Assembly: GCA_963708715.1 (NCBI GenBank)
Contig: CAVPSU010000001.1
Span: 2,107,540 to 2,171,539, forward strand
DNA from: DAIOEK01 sp963708715
Lineage (GTDB): Bacteria; Chloroflexota; Anaerolineae; Anaerolineales; Anaerolineaceae
Reading direction: 5' to 3'
DNA: 64,000 bases
Shown: in pieces, positions 35,631-44,272 of the stretch
How the letters are laid out: each line of letters begins with the position of its first letter
How positions within the stretch are numbered: position 1 is the first letter of the stretch
Program-made: the position numbers and the translations under genes
Notes under the pieces: generated by a model
What the model saw: only the letters and a program-made list of their open reading frames with translations
Databases searched by the model: none
What the model was told of the DNA's origin: nothing

Positions 35631-36059
35631 TTAATTACTTATCCAACCTGTTTCCTCCTCGATGTCCAGAACCAATCCCAATGAATCTGCCAGGAGCCGT
35701 ATACGATCCCTTTTCGCCTCCGCAAAAAGCATCCGCCAGTTCCGATCGGATGGAGAATAAAACGAGAATGAATGCTCAATCAGACGAACAAGTTCTCGAG
35801 GCGGTATGGCAGCCAGGCGATCACTGGCTCCGCCGGCACTGATCCCAGGATTTTCTTTCAGCTTGGCGATGGCCAGACTATACGGATTCTGGATGCCAGG
35901 TTGGGAAGCGCCATGAATCATCCAGGATACGAAAGGTATTGCACTCTTTTCTTGCTCGATCAGAACAGACCGGTTTTTCTTGTCTGCGCGAGCTAAAAGC
36001 TTGTCCAAAGACCAATTTCCCTTCGAATCAGTCACCACTGCCACCGCTTGACTCGCCAA
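35631..36059 (-). CDS. Hypothetical protein of the replication module
   Basis: 142 aa, minus strand, overlapping the preceding ORF by 28 bp. Composition is globular (FVSWMIHGASQPGIQNPYSL; RELVRLIEHSFSFYSPSDRN) with no motif I recognise. Its position between the initiator and SSB-like genes suggests a helper in replication or maintenance. Confidence 0.5.
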   Translation of the reverse strand: MASQAVAVVTDSKGNWSLDKLLARADKKNRSVLIEQEKSAIPFVSWMIHGASQPGIQNPYSLAIAKLKENPGISAGGASDRLAAIPPRELVRLIEHSFSFYSPSDRNWRMLFAEAKRDRIRLLADSLGLVLDIEEETGWISN

Positions 36060-36337
36060 GGATCGTTTTGCGAAATCGAAGAATCTTGGGTTGAGGAGGT
36101 ATCTTTATCTTTTAGGGAATCTTTAAAGCTTTTGAGAATCTTTAAAAGGGTCTCAAAACAATCATTGGCTTGCAGGTCGAGCGTCTCAAGACAATCATTG
36201 AGGATGCTCTTGAGAGTCTCAGAACAATCATTGGTTAAATCTGAGAGTCTCAAAACAACCATTGGCTCCGTTTTGACAGTCTCAAAACAATCATTGCCCA
36301 AGTAACTGATCCAGGAATCAAGTTCAGTCCAGAACAT
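36032..36337 (-). CDS. Reading frame across the iteron array (doubtful gene)
   Basis: A 101-aa frame overlapping the initiator gene's 3' end by 14 bp. It translates part of the DNA repeats as NDCxETL units. One of the five repeats falls out of frame but keeps its DNA sequence, so selection appears to be on DNA. It may still be translated, but I would not rely on it. Confidence 0.3.
   Translation of the reverse strand: MFWTELDSWISYLGNDCFETVKTEPMVVLRLSDLTNDCSETLKSILNDCLETLDLQANDCFETLLKILKSFKDSLKDKDTSSTQDSSISQNDPWRVKRWQW
36150..36296. repeat. Five iteron-like direct repeats (candidate replication origin or partition site)
   Basis: Copies of GTCTCAAAACAATCATTG start at 36150, 36183, 36216, 36247 and 36279 (18 bp each, zero or one mismatch). 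Start-to-start spacing is 33, 33, 31 and 32 bp, about three helical turns. They lie just beyond the 3' end of the DnaA_N-domain initiator gene. A short related AT-rich repeat (GAATCTTTAAA) precedes them at about 36116-36145. Confidence 0.7.
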
Positions 36338-37769
36338 CTTGATTTTCAGCTTTCACAAAAAGGGACGAAGCAGCCTGTTGGATTGTTTGGTGTTGTGGTG
36401 TGAGAGGATCGACCCGCTGCACCTTGAATTTCCAACCGTAATTGCCCTCAGAATTGATCCGGTGATCGGTGCGTTCAACAAACAAGCTCAGCAAGTCTTG
36501 TAGTCGTTGCCGGCGAGAAAGTTCTTCAACTGTGCGTTCACTCAATTCGTCTTTCCGTTTCCCTCGCTCTATCCGGACAGGCAGCCAGTTCGCCACCACT
36601 CGCGGGTTGTTGATCCCTAACCGGTTAGCGATGGCTTCATAGCCGCCATCCATCCAGACCTCATCTCGGATCTCGCCAGTCTCATCATTGAAGTAGCACA
36701 GATTACGCAAGACCAGAACAAACATGGCAGCATCTGCGCCCAGCACGGGCAACCAGTGTTTCAGGAAGTACCAGGTGACCAGGATGAAATCTCCCTGTGT
36801 TACCAGGCGGTCAGCAAGCTGGTCCGCCAGGTTGCCAAGCTCTCCATCGAGCCGGTGCCCAACCAGTTCTCTGATGACATCCTGAACAGTCTGATGACGT
36901 GGAATCATTTTGCTGAAGTCTTCCGGAGGTTGTCGAACCGGATATTGGAAGATTTCTTTGGGATTTGCGCTGATCGCCAATTGCAACGCGGACTGAGGAG
37001 AATCTTGTATCCCATGAGCAAGCAAAAAAGTCTTCAAGTCTTCGGCGTCCCCAGGTGTCAGCGGGGATTCGAATAGTTCATATTTGTTGGAGGACTTTTT
37101 GGCCCTTCCTGAGCGCTTATCTACTTCATGATCGGTGTCAATTTTTCGTGTAAACCATCCCAGGCTGCTACCAGGTTGTAATAAGCGAAAAAACTGAGCC
37201 CGGCTGATCCCAGCCCACTGACAAATCCGTTCAGCCCGTACTGAAACTTTACAACTTCCTTTTCGTCCTTTTCCACCACTCGCCAGATAATATTCCTGCC
37301 ACAATGCCATCACCAGGAAAATAACTTGCGAACCGACATACGGCAGCCAACGCAAGTTATATACCGGTAAGCGAACCACCCGCCCGGGTTCCAGCAGGAT
37401 ATTCCGGATAGAGCTATAGTGGATATCCAGCTCAATGGGATTTTCCTCGTCATCCTCTTGATCTTGATTTTCTTCCTGAGCGAGATCATCCTCATCATCA
37501 ACTTCCTGTTCACAGACCACAAAACTAACTTTAGCTTCTCTGTTTAAGACACCGGTAAGGAACCGCTGCAAGGTGGTGGTCAGTCGATCTGTTAACCAAT
37601 CCCGGCCATAAGCATTGATGCAGCCGATCACAAAAGTGTCATCTGAAAATTCCACCAGATGGGTTGGTTTTACCCAGGTGCTAAAAGTCGCCCGCGACAT
37701 ATCCAATTCGAGGTTAGCGACGGCTGCTTGCCAGGCTTTTTCCGGTGAAAATTCAACGACTGCATTCAT
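36324..37769 (-). CDS. Replication initiator-like protein with DnaA N-terminal domain
   Basis: 481 aa from ATG 37769. Residues about 8-75 match the DnaA_N pattern (KAWQAAVANLELDMSRATFS; TWVKPTHLVEFSDDTFVIG). An acidic linker follows (DDEDDLAQEENQDQEDDEEN), then a mostly helical region with HTH-like stretches (CQWAGISRAQFFRLLQPGSS; YEAIANRLGINNPRVVANWL). There is no AAA+ motor, so it is not DnaA but an initiator- or loader-like protein as found on plasmids and ICEs. Iteron-like repeats lie at its 3' side and another repeat cluster (37906-37983) upstream. Confidence 0.65.
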   Translation of the reverse strand: MNAVVEFSPEKAWQAAVANLELDMSRATFSTWVKPTHLVEFSDDTFVIGCINAYGRDWLTDRLTTTLQRFLTGVLNREAKVSFVVCEQEVDDEDDLAQEENQDQEDDEENPIELDIHYSSIRNILLEPGRVVRLPVYNLRWLPYVGSQVIFLVMALWQEYYLASGGKGRKGSCKVSVRAERICQWAGISRAQFFRLLQPGSSLGWFTRKIDTDHEVDKRSGRAKKSSNKYELFESPLTPGDAEDLKTFLLAHGIQDSPQSALQLAISANPKEIFQYPVRQPPEDFSKMIPRHQTVQDVIRELVGHRLDGELGNLADQLADRLVTQGDFILVTWYFLKHWLPVLGADAAMFVLVLRNLCYFNDETGEIRDEVWMDGGYEAIANRLGINNPRVVANWLPVRIERGKRKDELSERTVEELSRRQRLQDLLSLFVERTDHRINSEGNYGWKFKVQRVDPLTPQHQTIQQAASSLFVKAENQDVLD

Positions 37770-37905
37770 AAAAGAAATCCCTATCGATAAAAATACCAAT
37801 TTCGAAAAATGCAAAACAATGGCAAGATTTCGGCTTTTTCCAGAAGAATGGTGGTTATCCCATTTCCTCCAGGAAAGACCCCTCTACGGGCTTCCTGTTC
37901 ATTCA

Positions 37906-37983
37906 ACGTCAGCGGCTTCGTCTGCGTCAACGTCTGCGTCGTGTCAGCAGCACGTCTGCGGCACGTCAGCATGGACGCAGACG
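37906..37983. repeat. Repeat cluster upstream of the initiator gene
   Basis: CGTCTGCGTC at 37919-37928 and 37931-37940, CGTCTGCGGC at 37953-37962, and an inverted copy GACGCAGACG at 37974-37983. ACGTCAGC occurs at 37906-37913 and 37963-37970. The cluster lies in the gap between the initiator start and the upstream gene: a candidate operator, origin or ParB-type site. Confidence 0.55.
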
Positions 37984-38037
37984 GAGTTCTCGGCTCAAAA
38001 AAATATTGGCAGATTTTCCAGGAAAGCAGGGGAGCCA

Positions 38038-38727
38038 TTAACATCCTTCCTGAAACAAAGTCTTCCCAATGGTCTTGGGTGATGGTTGAAGGTGTAAGTT
38101 TCCATTCTGATAAGCTTTCGTACCCTCCATAACGAAGAACCATACAACCTCTCCGACTGGCAAGGTGTGCTCCCTTGCAATAGCTCGAACGTCTTCCTTT
38201 AATAGAGCTGGAATTCGGAAAGTTACTCGCATCTCCCAATGGGGGATGGTGTCTTGGTCTTTCTTGGATTTTTTCTTTTTGGTTGCTGTTGATTTCTTTT
38301 CGGGAACAGGAAATGCTTCCGACAACCAATTCTGGTCTTTACTTTTTTGAGAAGGCAAAACAGGATTCCCTTGACCGCCTTCCGGAAACAGGGTCATTCG
38401 TTGGGCTTTGGGGTACGCAAAAAGACTGAGTTTTTCAGTTCGGTAAAGCTTTACTCCGTACTCAAGGAATGCCCTGACAACTTCATCCCTGGGAACCGAA
38501 AGACGCTGAGCAATTTCAACAATCTGCTCCACAACTTGCCGTGGAATTCCCCGGTAGGTCACGGTTTCAAACCGATGAATCTGTTCCCACTTTCGCGATC
38601 TTTTCTTCTTGAGATCTGCTGTGGGAATTAAATCCAATGGTTGTCGCATGAGTATTGTGGAATCATGCGGCTTATTCTCCTCACCATCGGTCAATGGAAT
38701 GAGGATCACGTAAACCTGTGAATGCAT
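38038..38727 (-). CDS. DNA-binding-like protein with internal duplication, candidate ParA partner
   Basis: 229 aa. Two similar units: about residues 46-117 (KWEQIHRFETVTYRGIP ... LSVPRDEVVRAFLEYGVKLY ... MTLFPEG) and about 162-228 (HWEMRVTFRIPALLKED ... LPVGEVVWFFVMEGTKAY ... KTLFQEG), joined by a Lys-rich linker (KKSTATKKKKSKKD). Each unit has a strand-helix-helix layout like ribbon-helix-helix domains. It directly follows parA, the place of a centromere-binding partner. Repeats at 37906-37983 beyond its 3' end could be its target. Function inferred. Confidence 0.5.
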   Translation of the reverse strand: MHSQVYVILIPLTDGEENKPHDSTILMRQPLDLIPTADLKKKRSRKWEQIHRFETVTYRGIPRQVVEQIVEIAQRLSVPRDEVVRAFLEYGVKLYRTEKLSLFAYPKAQRMTLFPEGGQGNPVLPSQKSKDQNWLSEAFPVPEKKSTATKKKKSKKDQDTIPHWEMRVTFRIPALLKEDVRAIAREHTLPVGEVVWFFVMEGTKAYQNGNLHLQPSPKTIGKTLFQEGC

Positions 38728-38748
38728 CGCGCCTGGACATCCTGACCT

Positions 38749-39519
38749 CTAATATTTCAATACAAGAGTTGCCAAAGACTTGTATTCTTCTGCAGCCCGC
38801 GTTTCCGGAGCGTACTCGAAAATAGTCTTTGCTTCCGACCAACATTCGCGCAAGACGGTCGCCCGATGTATCGGGGAAATTACTTTCTCTTTGAATGTCG
38901 CCTGTAGGTCCTGCATTGAATCGCGTGACTCGTTGGTGCTATCAAAGAAGGTCGGTAAAATTCCCAACAATCCCCCCTTCCAGTTCTTCTTGTCTCTCAA
39001 GGTCTGGATGGTCGTGACTGTTTTGGCTAACGAATCCAAAGACGCAAATTCAGTCGCGGTTGGAACGATCACCAGGTCTGCTGCCCAGATCGCACGTTCC
39101 TGCAAACCACCCACAGAAGGGGAGGTGTCAAAAATGATGTAGTCCAACCGGTCTTTCGTGAAAGTTTTGAGAAGGTCTTTGATGTAGGAGATCGGTTGAT
39201 CTTGGACACCCAACATCATTTGCGCAGCGGAAGTCATTGAGTTTCCTGGAATCAATTGCAGTAAATCGCGCCCGGTATCTCGAATCCATTGGCGGACAAA
39301 GGTAATTTCACTCGGAGAACCTGGTTGAGTGGTCAGGAAATAATAGGTTCCCATCTGACTATCCATGCCCAGCTTGGTTGCACATTGCCCTTGAGGATCA
39401 AGGTCGATCAATAACACTTGCTTATTTTTTAGAGTAAGGGCATGTGCCAGGTTTACAGCAGTGGTTGTCTTGCCTACCCCGCCTTTTTGATTGGAAATGG
39501 TGATGATCTTTGTGGTCAT
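38749..39519 (-). CDS. parA: ParA/Soj-type partition ATPase
   Basis: 256 aa from ATG 39519 with AAGGAG upstream. Deviant Walker A KGGVGKTT near residues 12-19 (ISNQKGGVGKTTTAVNLAHA), LLIDLDPQGQ (switch region) and YIIFDTSPS (Walker B). Full length for a chromosomal/plasmid-type ParA without HTH. It segregates plasmid or ICE DNA with a DNA-binding partner, probably the protein encoded next to it. Confidence 0.85.
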   Translation of the reverse strand: MTTKIITISNQKGGVGKTTTAVNLAHALTLKNKQVLLIDLDPQGQCATKLGMDSQMGTYYFLTTQPGSPSEITFVRQWIRDTGRDLLQLIPGNSMTSAAQMMLGVQDQPISYIKDLLKTFTKDRLDYIIFDTSPSVGGLQERAIWAADLVIVPTATEFASLDSLAKTVTTIQTLRDKKNWKGGLLGILPTFFDSTNESRDSMQDLQATFKEKVISPIHRATVLRECWSEAKTIFEYAPETRAAEEYKSLATLVLKY

Positions 39520-39530
39520 TTGATTTCTCC

Positions 39531-40121
39531 TTAATCGATAAATTGCAGCTGCGTTCGGCCTTCATGACCATGGACAGAAATGACATCATCGAGAGTTTGA
39601 TAAACACCCATAGCATAAGGTTCCCTGAGCCATCGAATGACTGCCAAACCACTGCTAAACACAGTTCCTTCTGCAACCTCGCCAGTACCTGATACACCGG
39701 TGAGGTCTTCCACTCGAATCAATACAAACCGGCGCATCTGACTGTTTGAGGAAATTTGATTTGGTTTTTTGGTCATGGGCTTACCCTTTATGTCACTTCT
39801 GCATATTGAACGCCGGCTACGATCACGTACTCTTGGCTTCTTCTGAATTACTTTGGAATTCGTCAGATCCATCAATAAGCCATCTTGATAAGTGAGGCGA
39901 CAACCTGAGGTCACATTCTCAAAAATTATCCCTTCCGGCCAGGTAGATTTCTCGTCTCGATTGAGTCGGATATCGATCATTCGAAATAATCTCCCGAAGA
40001 ACATACCTGGGTCATCATCATTGCGGGTTGGATCCACAATGACTTTCCAAACATATCCTCTAAGCTCAACCGGGTTAGCTTTTGCTTGAGGGAATAAATA
40101 ATCAAAATCCTTATCTGGCAT
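39531..40121 (-). CDS. Hypothetical protein upstream of parA (possibly two coding units)
   Basis: 196 aa from ATG 40121; weak ribosome site. The N-terminal half (DYLFPQAKANPVELRGYVWK; DDPGMFFGRLFRMIDI) and the C-terminal half (FVLIRVEDLTGVSGTGEVAE; VIRWLREPYAMG; SVHGHEGRTQLQF) look like separate domains joined by a basic stretch. An internal ATG at 39777 could start the second as its own small protein, a type often found near ParA on mobile elements. It is the first gene of the parA operon. Confidence 0.5.
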   Translation of the reverse strand: MPDKDFDYLFPQAKANPVELRGYVWKVIVDPTRNDDDPGMFFGRLFRMIDIRLNRDEKSTWPEGIIFENVTSGCRLTYQDGLLMDLTNSKVIQKKPRVRDRSRRSICRSDIKGKPMTKKPNQISSNSQMRRFVLIRVEDLTGVSGTGEVAEGTVFSSGLAVIRWLREPYAMGVYQTLDDVISVHGHEGRTQLQFID

Positions 40122-40266
40122 CTTCAATGACACTCCGAACCTTATAAAAAATGCCGGCAAATAGGTGCGCAAATAGATGGGCAGGGGAATAGAATTGACC
40201 CTTACCTTATGCAGGCATTTATTGAGATTGTGAAACACCCATGAATGGGAAATTAATAACTACAAA

Positions 40267-40284
40267 CGCAAAGCGTTATTTGCG
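40267..40284. promoter_or_regulatory. Palindrome upstream of the parA operon
   Basis: CGCAAAGCGTTATTTGCG: CGCAAA (40267-40272) inverted as TTTGCG (40279-40284). It lies about 150 bp upstream of the first gene and is a possible operator. Confidence 0.4.
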
Positions 40285-40370
40285 AATTAAGGAGGGTGCA
40301 CTCCCCACTCGAAAATGGATTTGAATAAATTGAATTGGAAATATTGCTTTAGGAAATCAAGAAAAAGTAC

Positions 40371-40399
40371 TTGACGAACCCACGTAAAAGGACTACTAT
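40371..40399 (+). promoter_or_regulatory. Strong promoter reading toward the tRNA scar
   Basis: TTGACG (40371-40376), 17 bp, TACTAT (40394-40399). It points at the tRNA 3' fragment 110 bp downstream, with no gene between. Confidence 0.5.
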
Positions 40400-40508
40400 A
40401 CGAATATCGATCAACTACTGCTGCGTGCCGGGCAAGCAAGAACCAGCGTTCGTCGGTTTGGCTGATTTGCAGAACCCGCCGCACAAATGGCACGGATTCA
40501 GGATCATT

Positions 40509-40551
40509 GCTCATAACCCGGAGGTCAGTGGTTCGAATCCACTCCCCGCTA
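40509..40551 (+). tRNA. 3' half of a tRNA-Met(CAU) gene (attachment-site scar)
   Basis: Anticodon loop CTCATAA (CAT at 40512-40514), ACCCGG, variable GGTCA, a complete T arm GTGGTTCGAATCCAC (40528-40542) and acceptor strand TCCCCGCTA. The 5' half is absent: bases upstream cannot pair with the anticodon stem or acceptor strand. Integrases of ICEs and phages commonly use tRNA 3' ends and leave such a partial copy at one end. Not a functional tRNA. Confidence 0.75.
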
Positions 40552-40562
40552 CTATTTACCAG

Positions 40563-40586
40563 ACGACCAGAAATGGTCGTTTTTGG
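40563..40586 (+). terminator. Terminator of the tRNA scar
   Basis: ACGACCA (40563-40569), loop GAAA, TGGTCGT (40574-40580), TTTT. Perfect 7-bp stem directly after the tRNA fragment. The copy at 55.88 kb is interrupted by an insert. Confidence 0.75.
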
Positions 40587-40745
40587 TTTAAACATGCGTT
40601 AACTCCTTGAACTATTTAGTTGAGAAGAGAAATATTTGTTGACTACTAATGACTCTTTTCTGGAGATAGATCAAGATTATCATTCCAGTTACTCCATTGC
40701 AATATACCAATTTCGGTAGGTTTTAGCTGTAAACCTATTCATTTA

Positions 40746-41243
40746 GTTGGTGTAACATTCTTTCTGTAATTTGCTGAACCTTAACAAAAGCGGTGAGTTA
40801 GAAGTATCCTTAGCGTCGGCAAACAACATAAGGAGAAGCCAATGACTCACCAAAATGATTATACCGTTACAAGCGATCTAGCAGAAAAAGGTTTGGAAGC
40901 AGTTCCGGAACTCATGCGGATACTGATCAACAATGTGATGCAGGTGGAGCGATCTAAGTACCTGTAAGCTGAAGAGTACGAACGGACCGAAGATCGGAAA
41001 GGGCACGCCAACGGTTTCAAACCCAAGACCGTCAAGACCCGCATGGGTGAGATCACTTTCGCGGTACCGCAAGTTCGAGAGGGAGGTTTTTACCCCTCCG
41101 CTTTAGAGAAAGGGCTGCGCAGTGAACAGGCCTTGGTCACCACCCTGGCCGAGATGTACGTACAAGGGGTTTCCACCCGCAAGGTCAAGACCATTACCGA
41201 ACAGTTGTGTGGCATTGAAATCTCTGCCATGCAGGTCAGCCGG
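40746..41243 (+). mobile_element. IS256-family element copy 1, 3'-truncated
   Basis: The left inverted repeat GTTGGTGTAACATTCTTTCT begins at 40746. The transposase frame starts at ATG 40842, has an in-frame TAA at 40966 (codon 42, CAA in the intact copy) and follows the intact copy to IEISAMQVSRAA. At about 41244 the IS sequence ends and unrelated coding sequence begins. The catalytic region and right end are missing. Confidence 0.85.
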
Positions 41244-41537
41244 GCGGCGTGCGCATCAGATGACCTGACACTCTATGTGTTCATCTCGCGTAGTTCCGAC
41301 CATCTGTTGAATTTGGAGCACAGGCCAGAAGTTGTAGTCGCAGTCGATGAGCGGGAATTGCACGGAACCGCCCGCTTGCTTGCCCAAGAAGATATCGCTG
41401 CACGGATTAATCTTTGTGACCATATTGCAAACGCTAAAAACCAAACCTGCGATTGTACCGCTGAGATTCGACCCACCCGCTTGACCTTTCATTCTCCAAG
41501 CGGACAAGGCAACATCGAAACCATCGATTTTTTCTAA
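41244..41537 (+). pseudogene. Pyridoxamine 5'-phosphate oxidase-like fragment fused to the IS remnant
   Basis: The reading frame crosses from the truncated transposase into LYVFISRSSDHLLNLEHRPE then VVAVDERELHGTARLLAQED, the core of PPOX/FMN-binding split-barrel proteins, ending IETIDFF at 41537. The N-terminal strands are missing, so it is a dead fragment created by a deletion or recombination at the IS. Confidence 0.6.
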
Positions 41538-41687
41538 TGAAAGGAGAACTGTTTTGTGTGAGAATTAACACAATGTATACCTGAGCAACATTATTGTTTG
41601 GGGCAGCTATTTTATCCACAGTTTTTTCTCAACTCAAAGAAAAATACTTCAGATCTATCACTTCGAAAATAAAGAAAGGTAATAAAA

Positions 41688-42431
41688 ATGTTAAAAAGAA
41701 TTCAAGAAACAAAGCCCGTCTGGTATGCATTGATTTGGATATTTGCGTACATTGTACTGGTAAATATTGGAGATGCACTTTCAGTAAGGATTGGAGTTTC
41801 AAATTCAGCAACAAGTGCAATTTTGATCGCCTTTTCAGTAATCTTATTGTTGTTAGTCATTAAGAATCATTGGACCAGTCTCTATGGACTTCGTTGGCCA
41901 AACAAGGCTGACCTTCGCAAAACATGGTTTTACATCCCGCTGGCAATCATCGCAGTCCTTCAATATAGCAAAGGATTTAAAAGCGGGCTAAATTTTAGAG
42001 ACATCGCAATTATTATTGCACTGATGATTGGGGTTGGATTCATTGAAGAACTGCTGTTCAGGGGGTTTTTGTATCAGGGAATATTAAAAAAAGGCAAGTT
42101 GACCAATGCGATTATCATCTCGGGTATAACATTTGGGCTCGGTCATATTGTCAACTTGCTGCGCGGATATTCGCCCGCAGATCAAGGGCTGCAAATTGTG
42201 ATTGCCATCGCGCTAGGAATTACCCTGGCTTTGTTGGTGTCAGTAACCGAAAGCATACTCCCGGGCGTATTGTTTCACACCCTGCTCAACATCAGCGGAA
42301 ACGTGACAAATAACAACGTGACGATCGAGTTTTATATTGTAATTATTTCCATCGTCTTGTGTGTGGTCTACTCGCTTTACTTGAAGAAGTGGGTAAAAAG
42401 CCACAAAGAACTAACTCCTGCTGTGCAATAA
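41688..42431 (+). CDS. CPBP-family intramembrane metalloprotease (Abi/CAAX-like)
   Basis: 247 aa, GAAAGG before ATG 41688. About seven membrane helices. The family motifs are present: EELLFRG (E120, E121, R125), FGLGH (F149, H153) and the late His/Asn block FHTLLN. CPBP proteases include CAAX peptidases and bacteriocin self-immunity proteins. Intact among broken neighbours. A hairpin follows at 42469-42504. Confidence 0.8.
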   Translation: MLKRIQETKPVWYALIWIFAYIVLVNIGDALSVRIGVSNSATSAILIAFSVILLLLVIKNHWTSLYGLRWPNKADLRKTWFYIPLAIIAVLQYSKGFKSGLNFRDIAIIIALMIGVGFIEELLFRGFLYQGILKKGKLTNAIIISGITFGLGHIVNLLRGYSPADQGLQIVIAIALGITLALLVSVTESILPGVLFHTLLNISGNVTNNNVTIEFYIVIISIVLCVVYSLYLKKWVKSHKELTPAVQ

Positions 42432-42468
42432 CCATAACAAAAACAAACCTGATACATTTTTTACAAAA

Positions 42469-42504
42469 CAACAATCGCTCTCCATATAAGGAAGGCGATT
42501 GTTG
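42469..42504 (+). terminator. Hairpin after the CPBP gene
   Basis: CAACAATCGC (42469-42478) pairs perfectly with GCGATTGTTG (42495-42504). A partly T-rich stretch (CAATTATTTTAC) follows. Confidence 0.5.
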
Positions 42505-42701
42505 AGTTCAATTATTTTACTAATTGATAATAAAGTGTCGAGTTGTAGTACATGAGTAAAAATACCCATCCCAAAGTCCGACACTTCCAATAAAAAATTG
42601 TCCCCATTTGGAAAAAACTTTTAGTTCTTGGTTCATGCCTCACCCATCACCAACTTAAAGCGTCGCTGGCCGAAAATACTCAGAAATATCGCGGAATCCC
42701 C

Positions 42702-43067
42702 GTGGTTTTAATTGCCGTTGCACCCATTTTCGGTCATGTTTTCAGCCCATTTTTGGGTTTTAAGGGTGGAAAAGGGTTGGCCACCTCTCTTGGAGTATGG
42801 ATTGGTTTGACAATTTGGAAAGCTTCGCTGGCGGGGGTGATTTTATCTGTGATCGGGATCACCTTGACATCCATCCCTGGCTGGGCAGTCACGCTCGGTT
42901 TAGTGGGCATTCTAGCGACTTTGCTGATTTGGATTCCCGATCCGATATTTTTCTTTGTCTGGGTATGTCAAACGCTCCTCCTGGCATGGATGCACCGAGC
43001 TGACCTGCGACAACGTCCAAGCATCAGACCCTGGTTGTTAAAGGGCCTTTTAGGATCAAGGAAGTGA
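42702..43067 (+). pseudogene. PlsY-like acyltransferase, N-terminally truncated
   Basis: The frame contains the conserved PlsY block PIFGHVFSPFLGFKGGKGLA, then membrane helices and the end HRADLRQRPSIRPW. PlsY (glycerol-3-phosphate acyltransferase) is about 200 aa; the first third, with the GSGNxGATN motif, is missing and no start codon lies upstream in frame (the frame is open back to about 42640). Fragment. Confidence 0.65.
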
Positions 43068-43073
43068 GCGATC

Positions 43074-43484
43074 GTGATTAATTATCTGACCCATGCTCAA
43101 ATCATTCACTTCATTTATTTTCAGCTGGCAGTTCTGGTGGTGATCCTGAGCAATGTCGTCATCCTTCACCGTGCAAGGAAGCATAAATTACCGGACGATC
43201 TTCCAATGGTCTCCATTCTCGTTCCGGCCTGCAATGAAGAACAGAATATTGGCAGATGCATCCGATCACTACTGGCGCAGGATTATCCTTCCTTTGAAGT
43301 TTTCGTTTTGGACGACCAATCCAATGACGGAACCCTTGCCATTCTCAGACAGATGGCCGAGTCACAACCCAAACTGAAAGTTCTGACAGGCAATTCACCG
43401 CCTGAAGACAAATCGGGGAAGAATTGGGCATGCAGTCAGCTAGCCTGCCAGGCGCGGGGTGAATTGTTGACTTTTCACCCATAA
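43074..43484 (+). pseudogene. Family-2 glycosyltransferase, C-terminally truncated
   Basis: GTG 43074. One membrane helix (about 13-31), then the GT-A start MVSILVPACNEEQNIGRCIR, FEVFVLDDQSNDGTL and WACSQLACQARGELL, ending at TAA before the DxD motif. Complete enzymes are about 370 aa. Together with the PlsY piece it looks like a relic of one lipid/carotenoid-type cluster. Confidence 0.65.
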
Positions 43485-43696
43485 GGTCGCTTTATTGCCA
43501 ATAGAAAGCATTTAGAAAAATACCAACGCATCCAGAAGATGCACCAAAAAAACCAATTTGTATGGAGACTATAATTTCTTTAGAAAAATGTTCAACTCAA
43601 TAAATTAGCATTTAATAAATAACTTTATCCCTTTTCTTCGGATTGTGCGATTTATATATAGAACTAAAAACCAATGAACCCGGGAAAAGGAGTCTC

Positions 43697-44272
43697 ATGG
43701 TTGAAGAAACAATGACAACAAAATTAAAGACCGAACTGACGGAAAAGTCAGTAACCCAGATGATCGAAGCAGCCAGACACGATCCACAAAAGTTTGACGA
43801 TTTGTACTTGTTGTACGCCCAGCCTGTCTTTCGGTACTTATATAGCCGCATCCGAAATACTCCAGATGCAGAAGATGCGACAGCGCAAACTTTCTTAGCA
43901 GCCTTGGAGCAAATACAAAAGTATAAACACGACGGATATTTCGCGAGTTGGCTTTTCTCAATCGCCCGTAATAAGGCGATGGATTATTTCCGCAAACAAC
44001 GGAAAGAGGCATCCCTAAATGAGACAGAATTTATCTCCACGGATGCCAATCTATTAACCCAGGTGATCAAAACTGAACGGATTACCGCCTTGTCCAGACT
44101 CATCGGCAAATTACCCGAAGAGGAGCAAGAATTGATCCGCCTGCGTTATGTGGGCGAGTTAAGTTTTGCCGAAATTGGGTATTTGTTTGGCCAGAAAGAA
44201 GATACTATCAAGAAATCTCTCTACCGGCTACTGGCCCGGTTAAAAGCTCAGCTGGAGGACTCTCATGTCTGA
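43697..44272 (+). CDS. ECF-type RNA polymerase sigma factor
   Basis: 191 aa from ATG 43697 with AAAAGGAG upstream. Region 2 is QPVFRYLYSRIRNTPDAEDA with TFLAALEQIQKY, then WLFSIARNKAMDYFRK. Region 4 is LPEEEQELIRLRYVGELSFA, EIGYLFGQKEDTIKKSLYR. It overlaps the next gene by 8 bp, the usual sigma/anti-sigma coupling. Intact. Confidence 0.85.
   Translation: MVEETMTTKLKTELTEKSVTQMIEAARHDPQKFDDLYLLYAQPVFRYLYSRIRNTPDAEDATAQTFLAALEQIQKYKHDGYFASWLFSIARNKAMDYFRKQRKEASLNETEFISTDANLLTQVIKTERITALSRLIGKLPEEEQELIRLRYVGELSFAEIGYLFGQKEDTIKKSLYRLLARLKAQLEDSHV

Noticed and set aside
36150..36296. CRISPR-like array
   Set aside because: Repeats are 18 bp and spacers only 13-15 bp, and no cas genes are nearby. 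Iterons fit better.
37781..38329. 182-aa minus-strand ORF
   Set aside because: It runs through the repeat cluster and out of frame over the duplicated-domain gene; composition is not protein-like.
40287..40595. Minus-strand ORF of 102 aa containing GEWIRTTDLRVMS
   Set aside because: It is the antisense of the tRNA-Met scar and its terminator; this peptide is a familiar artefact of translating tRNA genes. The same applies to 55681-56037.
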